Below are positions 1 to 12,254 of a stretch of 64,000 bases of DNA, one piece after another. The DNA is from Flammula alnicola. Lineage: Eukaryota; Basidiomycota; Agaricomycetes; Agaricales; Strophariaceae. The notes under the pieces were generated by a model that had not been told where the DNA came from, did not search any database, and saw only the letters and a program-made list of their open reading frames with translations. The number at the start of each line of letters is the position of its first letter. Within the stretch, counting starts at the first letter, position 1. The translations under genes and the position numbers were made by a program. The stretch is taken from positions 1 to 64,000 of the forward strand of contig JADNRV010000240.1 in NCBI GenBank assembly GCA_015499995.1. Reading direction: 5' to 3'.

Positions 1-3000
1 ACAGACCAGAGCGGCAGAGCCCTCAGCGCCGTTAGGCCGAACATGTGTTCCAGTGGCCTTGCTCTCGGATCCTCCACATGCATGGCCGTCTCGAAACGAC
101 GTTCTAGGCGAAAACGAGGACATTACCCCGTGGAATACATATCTCCGGCACCCGTCTCGAGGACATGTATCAAGGCATTAACCATCGTACATGAGAGTTT
201 AGGATACAAATAGGTTTGCCTGTGGCTGTTTGACATGGAATAACAGAGGGAAGGCTCAGTCCCTCATCGGAGCCGAAGACGGTCGAGCGAAATGCTCATT
301 CATTAGCAAAGATATTGGATGGCTATCCCATGATCAAGCCTCCAAGTGTTTGGAAAAGCGAGATAGGGCGACAAGTACACTGTTGTTCCGGCAAAGGCTT
401 TGAGGCTCGATAAAATTCGCTGTAAGAGACAATAATGAACGGCTCACTACGATTCCGACTTAGCCGTGTGCAATATTTCCAATGCGGACAAAGGTGGTCA
501 ACTCCAACATACAAACGAAGTTTTTCCTAGGAACAAAGGACTTTCAGAATGGCTGTAGCCGCGCACCACAGAAACACCAATGGGGAACTGATTCCTTACC
601 GTTATTTTTGAGTCGCGATGGAACTATTTAAATGTAAGACGCGACCATGTTATCTCTACATCCTCCCGAAGTTTTTTGGCCCGGGTAGACCCGCCCGAAA
701 CTTTACTTGAATGATGCAGTGCTGCAGATCATGAACGACGACGGGAATGGGAGCGCAAGCCATCTCGGCAAGGGAGAGATGTCCTTCAATAGAGGTGTTC
801 GACCATCGGGGTCTCAACGAAAGTATTGCCTTGAGCGCGTATAATGGCCTAGCAATACGGAAGTTGAAGAGGGCTGAAGACTGTTGCCAAGGCAGTCGGA
901 AGAAAGCAATAGGAATGAAGCTTACGATAATAATGTTTGTCGTGAGAGGTACAGATTAACCCGGGGTTCTCAGGAGATGAATGCAGGCTCGAGAATCCGG
1001 CGATTTCAGAACACGCTCGTCGTTCAATGGCGCGCGGTTCGCCGCCAGTCACCCCATCAATCAACGGGGTCTGCCTTGAAGTTGATGTGTTGTATGGGAA
1101 ATGCTAGGAAAGGAGTGCAGGCTCGATACCGGACAGCTTAAAGGTGATTGGACGATGGGAAGTATCAGCCAAGTAACGGAACCTGTCGCGAGGTGAACGT
1201 GCTACATACACGGTAAGCAGTTACTGAGATGTGAAAATCCGAGACACGCACGAATCAGGGATTTTCTCCCTCTATTGGTGCCGGAGGTTGCACATCAAGC
1301 GCCTCTGAAGTCACCCCGTTAAATACCACGACCTCGGCGCTACAACAAGCCTTGGAAAGGTCGTGAACCTGGTCCCCGAGTTCCCCATTAATGGAATTAG
1401 TCCAAGACCAGGACATCCGCAGGATTCCCTTTACATTTGTAGCCTTATAAGCTGAGGCAAAAAAAATGTCGAGGAGGCCGAAAATACTGGTTAATCCCAT
1501 AGATTCATGGTGGAAGAAGTTCAAGAACAACAGTTAGGACGTTAAAAAATATGTGGCTGTGTTAATGTGTGTGGGGTGCATCCTTCCATTCCAAACGATT
1601 TAACACTCTTCAAGTTCAAATCCAGACCCTGTTTCGGACCCTGTCTTGAACCATGACGAGCGCTAAAAGAGATCCTTACTCCACCCAGTGCGTAGCGCGG
1701 ACTAAAAAAAATTGCAGACTCATACTGTAAGCTTAAATGCACAGCTTGAGTGGAAGTTCCAGTTCTGCAGATTCAATCCTTCGGTGTTTCGAAGAGCAGA
1801 CCGGCCGTTTGAACGCAAGACTCACACCTCTTTCCCCGAACTCCACTGAAAAAGAGTGGCCTTTGTTTCTTCCTGACTTTCCCTCGCCCATCTCTCGCCA
1901 TGTGCCAATCTGCTAATGATTTTTTTACACCCGAAAATACTACTGGAAGGAAATGAACAGAATCACATGTGTTAGCATGCAATCTTGATAGCCTCACATT
2001 CCGTGTAAGTTGTATACAGTCTAAATGCTCGGTCTTTTCACGGCAGAATTCGAAACACGCCTTAATTTTGTTATCGTGACTGATTTTCCGCAGTATTCTC
2101 TCTATATCTGATATTGGATGTAGAGGTATGTCCGATAGAATTCATTTTTAGTACTTAACTGATTCGGTTGCGATTTCCAAGAATCTGTGCTAGAACATCG
2201 GCGGAGGCCACCATCTAATAATATTGCAATGAGGTTAAAGAAAACGTCATGCTTCTACATGCAATTTTACCAAAGGTGACTATTGCCGTGAGCTCGTTGC
2301 TATCTCTTCATAATGAGATTTCGTTATGCTCCAGAGTCCTCAAGTTGTGGAATACAAGGAACTCCGCGACTCCTTTATTTTGAAGGCATGAAGAAGCCTA
2401 CTTGCGATGACCTCTCCTCATAGTGTAGCCCGAGGGCGTATAGAGGAGATAGGCTCACTCAGCAAACATCCATGAGACCTTATTATGCTTCACTAGGTTC
2501 CTTTAACTCTCGCATATCCTGCCAACTTCTCGATCCCAAAGATAACGAAGATGGAGAGACCTTCTCTCCATTGACTGATCGATATCACCTTCAAGCCTGC
2601 TTCATTGAATCCAATTGAAGCTTGATTTATCTGGAATGGTAATGCACATTTTTGGTCTGGATGGATTGGCCATGTCATGTAATCGATATGAACATCCCTA
2701 ACGACATTGGGGAGTGTTCATTTTAAGCACAATGGCAACACATGAGTGATTCAGCAGGAAGGCATCTCAACTCGCACCCAGAATCCATTTTTGTAGACAG
2801 GCGTAGCTAGGCATCCCGAGACCAGATTGGATCCAATATACCGTTATATACACCACCATACAGCCGTTTGCAGCGGCCGCGGGTGCAAGGTGTAAGGAGA
2901 TTACGTACGTCGTAATTACACGCATTCTTGCTGCGCTATTTTTTGTGTCATTCGGTAAAGCCATTTCCTCACATAGTACCCATTTCCTGGCCATGCCCCG

Positions 3001-3375
3001 AAGCGTGCGAAAGGCATACATACTGAGCGCTGAGCGCCTAAGTCTACTTACAGGATTTCTCTGGGCTTTCAGCAAATGATGGCCGCCAAAGGGATTTTAT
3101 GTTTCGATCGTCAGACGATCACTGCGGGCTGTGCAGAAGCCGAAAATAGGATCAACTTCGTGCCTGATGCATTCAGAGTCCATATCGAAAACTTACATTC
3201 CGCTCGATTTCAGACATATGTGTCTAAGCCGTTAGGGTGGAGAAGGCGTTCCGGAAATACTCGGCCACAGTTGCAAGGGTCGTTTACGTCTTTCTACATA
3301 ACCCAAAACTGTCGTTTGCGTGCGTTCTGCCGTTGTTGGTTACCCTCTCGACCTTGGCTGGATTTTCTTTCGCCT
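1..3375. other. Long stretch with no recognisable gene
   Basis: Only short open frames occur on both strands and none shows a family motif or a consistent exon chain. Stop codons are frequent in all frames. There may be decayed genes or transposon remnants here that cannot be identified by eye. No rRNA, tRNA or tandem repeat was noticed. Confidence 0.5.
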
Positions 3376-5112
3376 ATGCCTCTACAAACGAACGACGCTC
3401 TTGGACGATGTAAAGACCTCATCTTATATTTCTTAATTGCGGCTGTCTTCTCGGAGAAACTGGTGTTGGAGGTTAATGCACATGTCGCGGCATGGCACAA
3501 AGGTGCGCAGTTTTATCCTACCAGACTGGCAATAGTTCAGTTTTCCTGATTTTATACTTAGGGATGTACTGTATTAATGGGACGACAGCTGGCGTCGAAG
3601 ATGAAGATACGAACTCGGCGGTACAACCTCTGTTCCAGGTGTGCAATCTGTGTTACTGCTTGTTTTCGAACATTAGTCGCTTATATTTACTCTTTTTCTC
3701 TCTTCGTTCTTTTCAGCTTAACAAAACGGACTGGTGGATGCACCACTTCAACGGCGTACGTATCCTATAAATCCTTGGCATCATTTCCCTCCTTTTGCTT
3801 ATCAGCCGCCCTACCGTTCATAAGTGCGATCAATTTCCCCCTGCTTCGGGAGATTTTCTTGAACTGTACGTTGTCTCAATCCGTATACCATCTCCTCGAA
3901 CTCTCTAACCTTTGTTTGCTTCTCACAACAGTCCATCCAATGGGAATTTTACGGTTGAGCTTGCTGTCAACCGCGCCTTTACCACATTGTCATATAACGG
4001 CACAAGAACAGCGCTCTACGGAGATGGGCAGGATCACCCTGGTCTGGGAGTGACGCTAGAAGGCAAAACCGACGCCAACGCTTGTATCACGGATCCCAAC
4101 AGTCAGTCCACTTCTTAAATGTTCTCTGTCGCTTGTTTGAACTCTGGGTACTTACGGCGATGTCGACAGTCCACACCCAAAACGAGACCATGGCGGCTGG
4201 GACGATCTTCGCTATTTCATACACCTCGGATATCACTCAGGTCACGGAGGATAATCTAGTCGTTTTCACGGTTTTACCAAAGTGCGTATTACATTCTTCT
4301 CTCCGAAATATCCTGTTCTTACGTGTATATATGTTGTGTCTCGCAGTACTCCTTGGCGGAGAATTGCGATTTACAAAGTTCCCAATTTACCCGCCTGTCC
4401 AGCTGGCGGCTGCATTTGTGCAGTAAGTTTCATTGCTCTTTACCCTGGGTTTAAGCCTAATGGGAATGACCTTACAGTGGGGCTGGGTAAGTTTCGTCGT
4501 ATCGTAAAGTAAAATTGAAATGACCTTCGATGCCAGGTAGCAGACAACTGCGGCGAGCCGAACATGTATATGCAGCCATTCAAATGCAAGGTGACAGGGC
4601 AAACAGGGAATGCGGCAGTCTCTCCTGGGACGCCACCAGTGTGGTGCGAAGACAACCAGAGCAAGTGTGTTGCAGGCGCGAAGCAGGTAGGTGTAGCCAT
4701 ATCATGCTTGACTCCATCATTGACGTCGAATTGCGTTGTATGATATTATTTTCTTATTCAGATGGTGTTTTGGAATCAATTGGAAGCCAACAACGTCGCA
4801 GTATCTGGGAACGATCTGTCCGGAGATGCGAAGTCGCCTACCTATAATTCGAAAATGGGATTTACTTCTGGTGAGTTGGGATTCCTCAGTCACTAGTCCT
4901 CTTCCATTTTTCCGGCGACACCCAAATTCTTACTGAAATTGATGTTAGGCGCTCAAACGGATATTTTCCAAACTGCTGGAACAGCAACTTCTACGTACAT
5001 CCCTCCTGCATCATCGCCGACCTCGAGCGCCATCCGCCCATGTATGACTGCTAGCCTGTGGACAGCATGGGCGCTTTTCATTCCGTTAGGACTTTTCATG
5101 GCAGGCCTATGA
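3376..5112 (+). CDS. AA14-like lytic polysaccharide monooxygenase, secreted, probably GPI-anchored
   Basis: Copper-dependent oxidative cleavage of plant cell-wall polysaccharide (xylan on cellulose) is the role reported for family AA14; this is assigned by family resemblance. I chain 11 exons: 3376-3502, 3562-3638, 3717-3755, 3825-3865, 3932-4101, 4170-4281, 4347-4422, 4478-4486, 4537-4686, 4762-4870 and 4949-5112, giving 357 residues with phases that all fit. A signal peptide of about 35 residues ends in EVNA; the mature protein would begin [11 protein letters not shown], with the N-terminal His expected for the copper histidine brace. Family-like blocks follow: [40 protein letters not shown] and [13 protein letters not shown]. 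The C-terminus is Ser/Thr-rich and ends in a hydrophobic tail, as in GPI-anchored proteins. The exon 4478-4486 is only 9 nt (WGW). The start is the first in-frame ATG before the signal peptide. The second copper-binding His was not assigned. Confidence 0.85.
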
Positions 5113-5468
5113 CCAGGGGTGGACTTCGACACGTTTTGCCAGCGAGGCGACAAAATCTATCCCTGTCATTGCATGGACTCAAACATTTTACTGCTCCATC
5201 TATTCGCTTTGTAAACTAGTACGTACGTGCCACGATTTGTATGCGTCTATCCGCATTCTGCTTTCTCTTCCGGCCCCATGTGTTCTCAATCCGTGTACTA
5301 TGTATTTCTGTCACTTACATATAATTGTACTATGGACCGTAGCTTATTACCTCTAGATGTACTTACGTGTCATATGAACAATGATTAATGGGATCCGTTT
5401 TTATTGTTTCCGTGAAGTTATTTATTGAAAACGTTGTACATAGCGTAGAATAACCATTCGAATGTGGA

Positions 5469-7976
5469 TCAAGGCTCCAGTAATGCATTATTAGGTCTCA
5501 CGGCCTCCAACTCGGGATCATACACGATTGTCGCAGGGCTCCTAGATACCGTGGTCAACTTCCGTCTTCATGTCTCTTGAGAGGGACCCACCGTTGCTCG
5601 ACTCCCTAGGATTCCCATAGGCCCGAAGAGGAAGGTAATAAATAAGCAAGGTTAAGTCTAGTCCCAAAAGCGTGAAACGTACATCTGAGTTGGTCCATGC
5701 AATTTGAGCATTCATTTCTGTCAAACCAAAGAAAATGACGATGTCGCAGTTAATCTGATAATAGATTCGTCCCTGGGGGCTGTACAGGCATTTCACTGGT
5801 ATGCTTGAGAAATCTGCGGTGACGGTACACGTCGAGCTGTAGTTATCTGTAAACGTTTTGAGCGAGTCACGACTTGAGATGAGCTTGGGAGTGATTAGCC
5901 TTTGTCGATATCTTTCCATCGAGGAGTTAGATTTAACCCTCTATAGCACCACACAGACAAAGTACAATCTTTAAGAGAAGACCTTTCGAATGAATTATAC
6001 TGGAAGGATTCCCGAAATTCCTTTGCTTCTGAGACCTGAGTATTCTAAACGGACAAGCATGGTAAATATCTAGGCAAACATCTGGCATGACCTGCAGCAA
6101 TACTTGCCTTCGGTAGGACTACCTTGAAGGAGTCCTGTACGTATTTGAGACCATTCGGGCGGACAACCGTACTGCCAGATCTTTGGAGGTGCTCGGGATC
6201 CGTGGGAATGTATGGAATGATGCAAAAGCATCCATAAGTGACCTTGGACATTCGCGTTCGAACAAAATGGTCAAGGAAGAAAGATATAGCGCCATCGGCG
6301 ACTGCCTTGTTACTGGGATAGTGGATCAGCATTGTATGTGCCAACAGGGCGATAAGATACTCACACGTGCTCCTCGGGACGAACGACATTCAATCCAAGT
6401 GCCTGCTCGGCCATGGCCTTCGACACATTTCTGAAAAGCCAATCACTGGCGGCGAATCCACCAACCATCAATACGTGCTATTTCGAAGTATGAAATCGAA
6501 GACTAGGGCTTATGGATGACAATGAAACCTACTGAAATCTTCTGCGCTGCCGTCTTCCGCTGTTCTAATACCGCTTGTATGATACAATCAATTGCAGGTT
6601 GGAAGAACCGCGCAATATCAGACCTGTACCGACATCAAGCTCGATTTCATTGATAAGTTTGAAAGTAGCACCCACCCTGCGAGCTTCAATTGACCAAATC
6701 GAATGTTGCAATTGACATCGTTGTCGCGTGTCGTGCCAAATTTTATGTATTGTGGTTCTTCAGCGTCTTTGAATCTAAGTTTAGTCGACCTGTCGAAGAT
6801 ATTGACGATGTCCTCGACATCATTGATAAAAGGCGAATCCTCAAGAAGACCTGAAGCATGACGCGATGTGAATGAAAGATGACCAGGTCTCAATGATGTG
6901 CGGGCGACATACCGAGGAGGAATTTCTTAGCATAAACGCTGACGTATACGGACCCGTTAAATAGGCCTAGTGGTATTGTTTCAGGTTTAGAACAGGCGAT
7001 ACGGGGAAGAGCCCATACACTGAGGAGCGGCGATTTCTTCAAATGTTTGGCTCAACTCTTCAGGCTTCTGCCCATAAGCGCTGAGGTCAACGGTCCCCCC
7101 GCCTGCATCGACGATGATGACGCCTTGTCCACTCTAAATGGAATAGCTCAGTCAATGATCTACGCAAAGAGTGGAGAACGCACACTCATAGCTTCAGCCA
7201 AGATACCAGCTCGAATGGCGAAATGTAAACTTGCTTCGCCCTCAGTTACGAGAGACAAGCGGGCGCGGCCACTGGGAGTATCGGGGATTAATTCGGCGAT
7301 GACAGCCGCACGACGCATCTTGTCTTGCTCAATGCCTTCCCACCCGTTAGGATGGGATAGTACATAACTAATATCACCTTTGGCCGATTCCCAGAGATCG
7401 GGTCCGTTGACATGAGTATCTTGAATATATTGAGAGGTACAGGCGAGGAGATATCGAAGGAAATCGGCGAAAACATTGATGACCTCCTTCTTTGGAGGAA
7501 GTGGATAGATTTCCCAGTCGACATTCTGCTTTGCACGTAATTTGGATTTGGATCGAAGGTGCAATTTGAACCTGAATTTTGGCACTTCGTTAGTCGTGAA
7601 CGATGAATGAAGGAACTTCAAGTGACCATTGCGCTTTAACCCATCCGTGTTCCTGAGCTTCGACATCTATTCCATCGCGAGTTGTTTCTGCCCCAATTGC
7701 GCATACTTTGCCCAGCTTGTCATAGTATATGACGGTTGGTATCTTCGATGCTCCGCCGATTGTGCCTTGTGCCGGAAAGCTGGTGACTCCTTTGATTATT
7801 GGAACTTGGCCTGGGTCAAGAACACTGAGAAGGATGAATCGATCATTTGCGGGGATTTCAAGGCGACTCAGAGAGGCTTACCTATACGATATACCACTGA
7901 ATGTCGTGCCAACGTCGAACGCGACTACAAGTTTGCGTCGAGATCCTTCGTAGACTGCGGATCCGGAAGACGACAT
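5469..7976 (-). CDS. Hsp70-like ATPase domain protein (HSPA12-type), paralog A
   Basis: Member of the actin/Hsp70 ATPase superfamily resembling the HSPA12-like proteins expanded in mushrooms; substrate and partners are unknown. The N-terminus (MSSSGSAVYEG) leads into the phosphate-1 loop AFDVGTTFSGISYS. KIPTVIYYDK, SHPNGWEG and VTEGEASLHFAI follow, then phosphate-2 DAGGGTVDLS, then YIKFGTTRDND and NKAVADGAISF. The gene has many short introns. The last two coding exons are a 14-nt microexon reading GVEQR across its borders and a terminal exon beginning SPATIVYDPELE and stopping at 5469. This extends the protein beyond the stop at 5542 that would be used if the last introns were retained. It lies in tandem with two more paralogs on the same strand and is the most diverged of the three. 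All exon joins I checked keep frame, but not every intron was verified. Confidence 0.8.
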
Positions 7977-8534
7977 GGTAGCAAGCTGTGAAAGAACACA
8001 AGGACAAAGGTTCCTCAAAGGGAAAATTCAGATGTTAGGGAATTCAAGAAAGCTAAGAGAGTGCCCTTGAAGGAAGCAGTGTAGGTGGAGGAGTTCTGCA
8101 CATAGCTACAAGTAGGCCTGATTTTTGACACATATCCTTCGAAAGTTTGTCACCGTCTTGGTATTAACTTGTGGGGGAATAGTATGCGCTGTGAAGAGGT
8201 AATTAAAGCCTTTTGAACTTAAGGTACTGTGGCTCGGTCACATGATCTTGATATGGACGCGCCGTCACTGTCAGGGGCTGTCAGGCGACGCGCATCTGGC
8301 AACGCCTCTAAGATTTTCATGCAATGATAACGATTAGCAGTGACTATCTTGGATGTTTGGACCTTCTAATATGTAGAATATATAGTATTAGCCAAGTACA
8401 AGGTGGTGATCACTTGCCACTTGATTAGGGAATCGGTAAGGGAGGGATAGAAGACGCGTAGCGTTCCAATTTTCCAAAAACTCGTTGCATTGAATAGCAA
8501 TAAATACCGAAAATTGTCTAAAACTTTCTATAAT
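7977..8534. other. Intergenic region between Hsp70-like paralogs A and B
   Basis: Upstream of paralog A and downstream of paralog B. About 8100-8290 is similar to 11505-11545 plus 11876-12010 upstream of paralog B, including a shared CATGATCTTGAT and GGACGCGCCG stretch. It is therefore part of the duplicated unit and may hold shared promoter sequence. No gene seen. Confidence 0.5.
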
Positions 8535-11070
8535 TCAATGATCATACACAATTTTCGCGGGACTCCTGGAATACGGATTAGCTTCCTGCGACGAGACAAC
8601 GAGCCAAATGCACATACCGATTCTCAACACCCTATTTATCATGTAAAAACATCAGAATGTGAAGTCCTCTAGCGGGAAAAAAAGAGGGAAAACATACATC
8701 CTCTTTCCACGATATCTGAGCCTTCAACTCCGTCAAACCGAACAGAAGAACAACATGGTAGTCAACGCGGTAGTACGTCCTTCCTTGGTACCCTTTGAAG
8801 GGCTTCAGGGGTAGGTGCGAGAGGTTGGCGATTATGGTGCACAACTCAGTATAGTTCACTATATTCAAACGTAAGTTGTCTCAATGGGTCATTAAAGATA
8901 AAAAGTGACGAACCCGTGTCGGTATCTTTCCATTTTGGTTCCGTAAGACTTCCGCGGTAACACCATATAGATGAAGAAAACGATTCGAAGTCAGATTTGT
9001 TGGAGGACACCTGATAGAAACTTTGTCGGAATTCCTTAGTTTCTGACACCGGTATATTCTAAAAGATGGGGTTGTAAGCCAATATTTCCTCCTGACAGTT
9101 TGCGATCGTCTAATTACCTTCAAAAGAATCACACTAAACACCCCTGGCACACGCATATCTCCAGAAATGTCCATGAATTTTGTCAAGGATCTCTTTTGAT
9201 GCTCTTTGTTGTTTGGATCATACTGAATGTTGCACATCGTTCCATACGTGAGCTTCGATATGCGAGTTCGCACAAAGTGGTCGAGATAGAAGGATATTGC
9301 ACCGTCAGAGACGGCCTTATTCCTGATCAACAAAAGGGCTTGGATGAGTTCTTCAATAACAAGTCCAATGCACTTACACATGTTCTTCGGGACGGACGAG
9401 ATTCAAGGTCGGGTCCGTTCGACCCAAGAAAGCCAACAGGTCATGGAAAAGCCAATCGTTTGCCGAAAACCCGCCAACCAAGACAACGTGCTGCAAATAT
9501 AATTTTATCCATAATACATCGAAGTTAGTAATAAAAGATGAAAGAATTGCTTACAGTGATCTTCCTGCGCGTTGTGCTTCGCTGGTCCAACACTGATTGC
9601 TTGATGGCAGTAGCTGAGGGCTTGAAGAACTCTGCGATGTCAGATCTACAATCGCTCAAGTTCAGTGGGTCACTTTCATTGTCATAATACATTATACGTA
9701 CCCTGCAAGTTTCAACTGTCCTATTCGAATATTATGCTCGGCGTCGTTGTCACGAGTGGACCCGAATCTGATGTACTGGGGTTCATGCTCGTCATTGAAT
9801 GCAGGTTTAGCCGTCTTCTCAAAGCAGTTAATTATGTGATCGATGTCTTCCAAAAACTCAGATTTTTCAAGAAATTCTGGGAGAAAAAGCGTCAGAACCA
9901 GTTCACAACGAAGTTCGCAATGCAGAGAAGTCTACAAACTCTGCAAAAACACTTTGGCGTTCAGGTTAACGAGCAAAGAACCAAATAATAAACCTGTATC
10001 GTTTAGACGTCAGTGGCAATGGCAATAAATATTAAATAAAAACGGAACCGTCATACATTGAGGCGCTGCAATTTCTTCAAAGGTAGTTCGCACTTCTTTC
10101 GGATTCTGTCGATAAGAACTAATATCAATGGAGCCGCCACCTGCATCAACGATGAGGACTCCTTCTCCTCTCTACGATGAGAGACAGATTAATTTCTGTT
10201 CTGGGTATGATAGAGGAAAAACATGAGGCAAGTACCTCCAGGACAGAAGATAGAATGCCCTCCTGAATAACGAAGTGCAGGCTCGCCTCGCCCTCAGTTA
10301 CGAATGAAATACGATCCTGACTTTTCTGACTATCATCCGGGACAAGGCCAGCTACTATAGCTGCCTGACGCAATTGATTCTGTTCTTTGCCATCCCACCC
10401 ATTCGGATGCGAGAGCACGAAATCGATGTCTTGCTTGACGGATGACCACAAGGTGGGTCCGTTGGCATGACTGTCTTGGATATAGCGGGCGGAACACGCG
10501 AATAGATATCGATAGAAGTCAGCAAATACGTCAACAATAGTCTTGTTCGGCGGAAGTGGACGTAATTTGCCAAAGAGAATCTGCTCTTCAGATATGTTGG
10601 AGCGGAGGTGAAGTTTGAACCTGAAAAGATAGTTCAGAATCGTAAACGATAGTCGAGAAATCTAGCTGACCATTCTGCTTTGGCCCATTGGCTATCCGCA
10701 GCTTCCTCACATATGCCTTCGCGTGCTGCCTCAGCACCGACTGCTCGAACCGTACCTGACTGATCATAACAAATGATGGTGGGTATCTTGCAAGCACCGC
10801 CGGTCTTCTCTTGCGCAGGAAACCTTGGTGGAATACACAAGTCAGACTCATGTGTTTGATACAACAAGATCAACGACTAACCTGGTGACACCCTTGACTT
10901 CTGGAACTTGTCCTGGATCAAGGATGCTGAAGATATAAAGATTACTTCGTTTTGCCGTTGCGTACGAAAGGTACTGGTTACCTATAAGATATGCCACTGT
11001 ATGTCGTACCAATGTCAAAGGCAAGGACTAGCTTCCTGCGGGAACCTCGGTAAATGGCTCGAGAAGGCAT
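8535..11070 (-). CDS. Hsp70-like ATPase domain protein (HSPA12-type), paralog B
   Basis: Same family and exon plan as its neighbours. The start MPSRAIYRGSRRK leads into phosphate-1 AFDIGTTYSGISY. KIPTIICYDQ, LSHPNGWDGKEQ and VTEGEASLHFVIQ follow, then phosphate-2 DAGGGSIDIS (Ser where the other copies have Thr), YIRFGSTRDND, and a C-terminal beta-rich part (GRTYYRVDYHVVLLFG). The last exons are a 14-nt microexon (GVENR across its borders) and a short terminal exon ending SPAKIVYDH at 8535. One internal intron near 9888 must be removed because the unspliced frame contains TAG; the 63-nt GT-AG intron restores frame. Very similar to paralog C in both coding and upstream sequence, so this pair is a recent duplication. 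Function is inferred from family only. Confidence 0.8.
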
Positions 11071-11546
11071 TCTAGTAGCTCTAAAAACTTCGAGGAGATG
11101 TCGACAAGGAGTTATCAAGTCCTATCAAAGTACTTTGGAACTTGGGGCGTGAATGGCGCGATCCTGGTCCTCAAATTTCAAGGTCTTTTAATCCTTTCCC
11201 GGGTTCGGCGCCTAAAGAACCCACCTTGTCCTAAGATAGGGCATGCACGATCCACAAACGTCATGTGCTATGATGACCTGTGGACACCAGATTCTTCAGG
11301 TTCTAAAGCTGATTCACGGGGCAAACGAGGCATCGCAATTAGGTCCTTTAGTATCTTTCAAGCTCTGCGCTCGGGTGGCAAAGTTGAAAGTCGTAAGATT
11401 CAGGATATATGAGGAGTTGGAACAAGGTTGGAACTTAAGTAGAGCCCGGTGAAAAACTTGCCAATAATGTTATGTAATGTCGCTGACTAATTTTTCTCAG
11501 ACTGTCAAGGCCTAATTTTTGATAAGGTACTAGTAGGGCTGAGTCT
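11071..11546. repeat. Duplicated 5' region of paralog B
   Basis: Roughly 11085-11225 matches 14810-14945 upstream of paralog C, and 11282-11470 matches 18230-18400. In paralog B the two halves are nearly adjacent, but at paralog C they are about 3.3 kb apart. The region has no coding gene. Confidence 0.7.
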
Positions 11547-11875
11547 GGGCTCATGCATACTCGACAAGCCACACGTGACTTGGGCGTTACTTACGTGACA
11601 AAACAGTATTTTTGCAAAACAAGAGTTTCACGGAAATTTAAAAAAATTCTGCTTCCTGAGAACCACGGAGAAATGTATTTAGAATGGATCTCAGGAAGCA
11701 AATTTTTTACAAATGAAGTGTGGAGGCTGCTTTTGAAGATTTAAGTGTTCAGGTCCAAATTCATGAATGCACGTGATGAGAGATTTTGAGTGGACGATGA
11801 CAGAGGCCCAAGATCATATGCACATTGTCACACTCTGTCACTTCACGTGGAGACTTGTCGAGTATGCATGAGCCC
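11547..11875. mobile_element. MITE-like inverted-repeat element, about 329 bp
   Basis: The ends are a perfect 22-bp inverted repeat: 11547-11568 begins GGGCTCATGCATACTCG and 11854-11875 is its reverse complement. Each end is followed inwards by a CACGTG-like motif. Near the centre a second inverted repeat (about 11637-11657 and 11690-11708, core CTTCCTGAG and CTCAGGAAG) would fold into a hairpin. There is no coding capacity. Flanking sequence lines up with the uninterrupted stretch upstream of paralog A near 8125-8135, which supports an insertion. No clean target duplication was found, so the superfamily is not assigned. Confidence 0.65.
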
Positions 11876-12254
11876 TACCTTACCTTCGAAAGTCGTCCAC
11901 CACCTTGATATCAAGTTATGGGAGAACAGGCTTAATAGGTAGAAGATAAGCGCACACTGCCATGGCAGAGCGCAGGGGTTACGGTCGCATGATCTTGATT
12001 GTGGACGCGCCGCTAGTTCGCGCTACGCACCCCGATGCCCCGAAGAAATTTAATCAGTATTGATTCGGAAGGCAAAAATTACAAGTGATTGCCTTGCACC
12101 ACCTCCAAATATGCAGACTCTCTCCAAAAACTATAGCATTGATTTAATACAAAGCGATGATTCGGCTGTCACTCCATATTATTGAATCAATATGCGCAAC
12201 GCTCCAAAAGCTCGTCTCTGGTGTCCCAAAAGATAGTCTAAAGTAATCTGTAAT
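11876..12254. other. Intergenic, downstream of paralog C
   Basis: The first 130 bases continue the sequence shared with the region upstream of paralog A. The remainder is AT-rich spacer with no recognisable feature. Confidence 0.45.

Noticed and set aside
46..3300. Possible retrotransposon remnants
   Set aside because: No reverse transcriptase, RNase H or integrase motif and no LTR pair could be seen.
3076..3549. 157-codon plus-strand open frame
   Set aside because: Only its last 42 codons (from 3376) are real, as the signal-peptide exon of the AA14-like gene; the rest is upstream read-through.
9100..9528. 142-codon plus-strand frame inside Hsp70-like paralog B
   Set aside because: Opposite-strand shadow; the minus strand carries conserved family text through this stretch.
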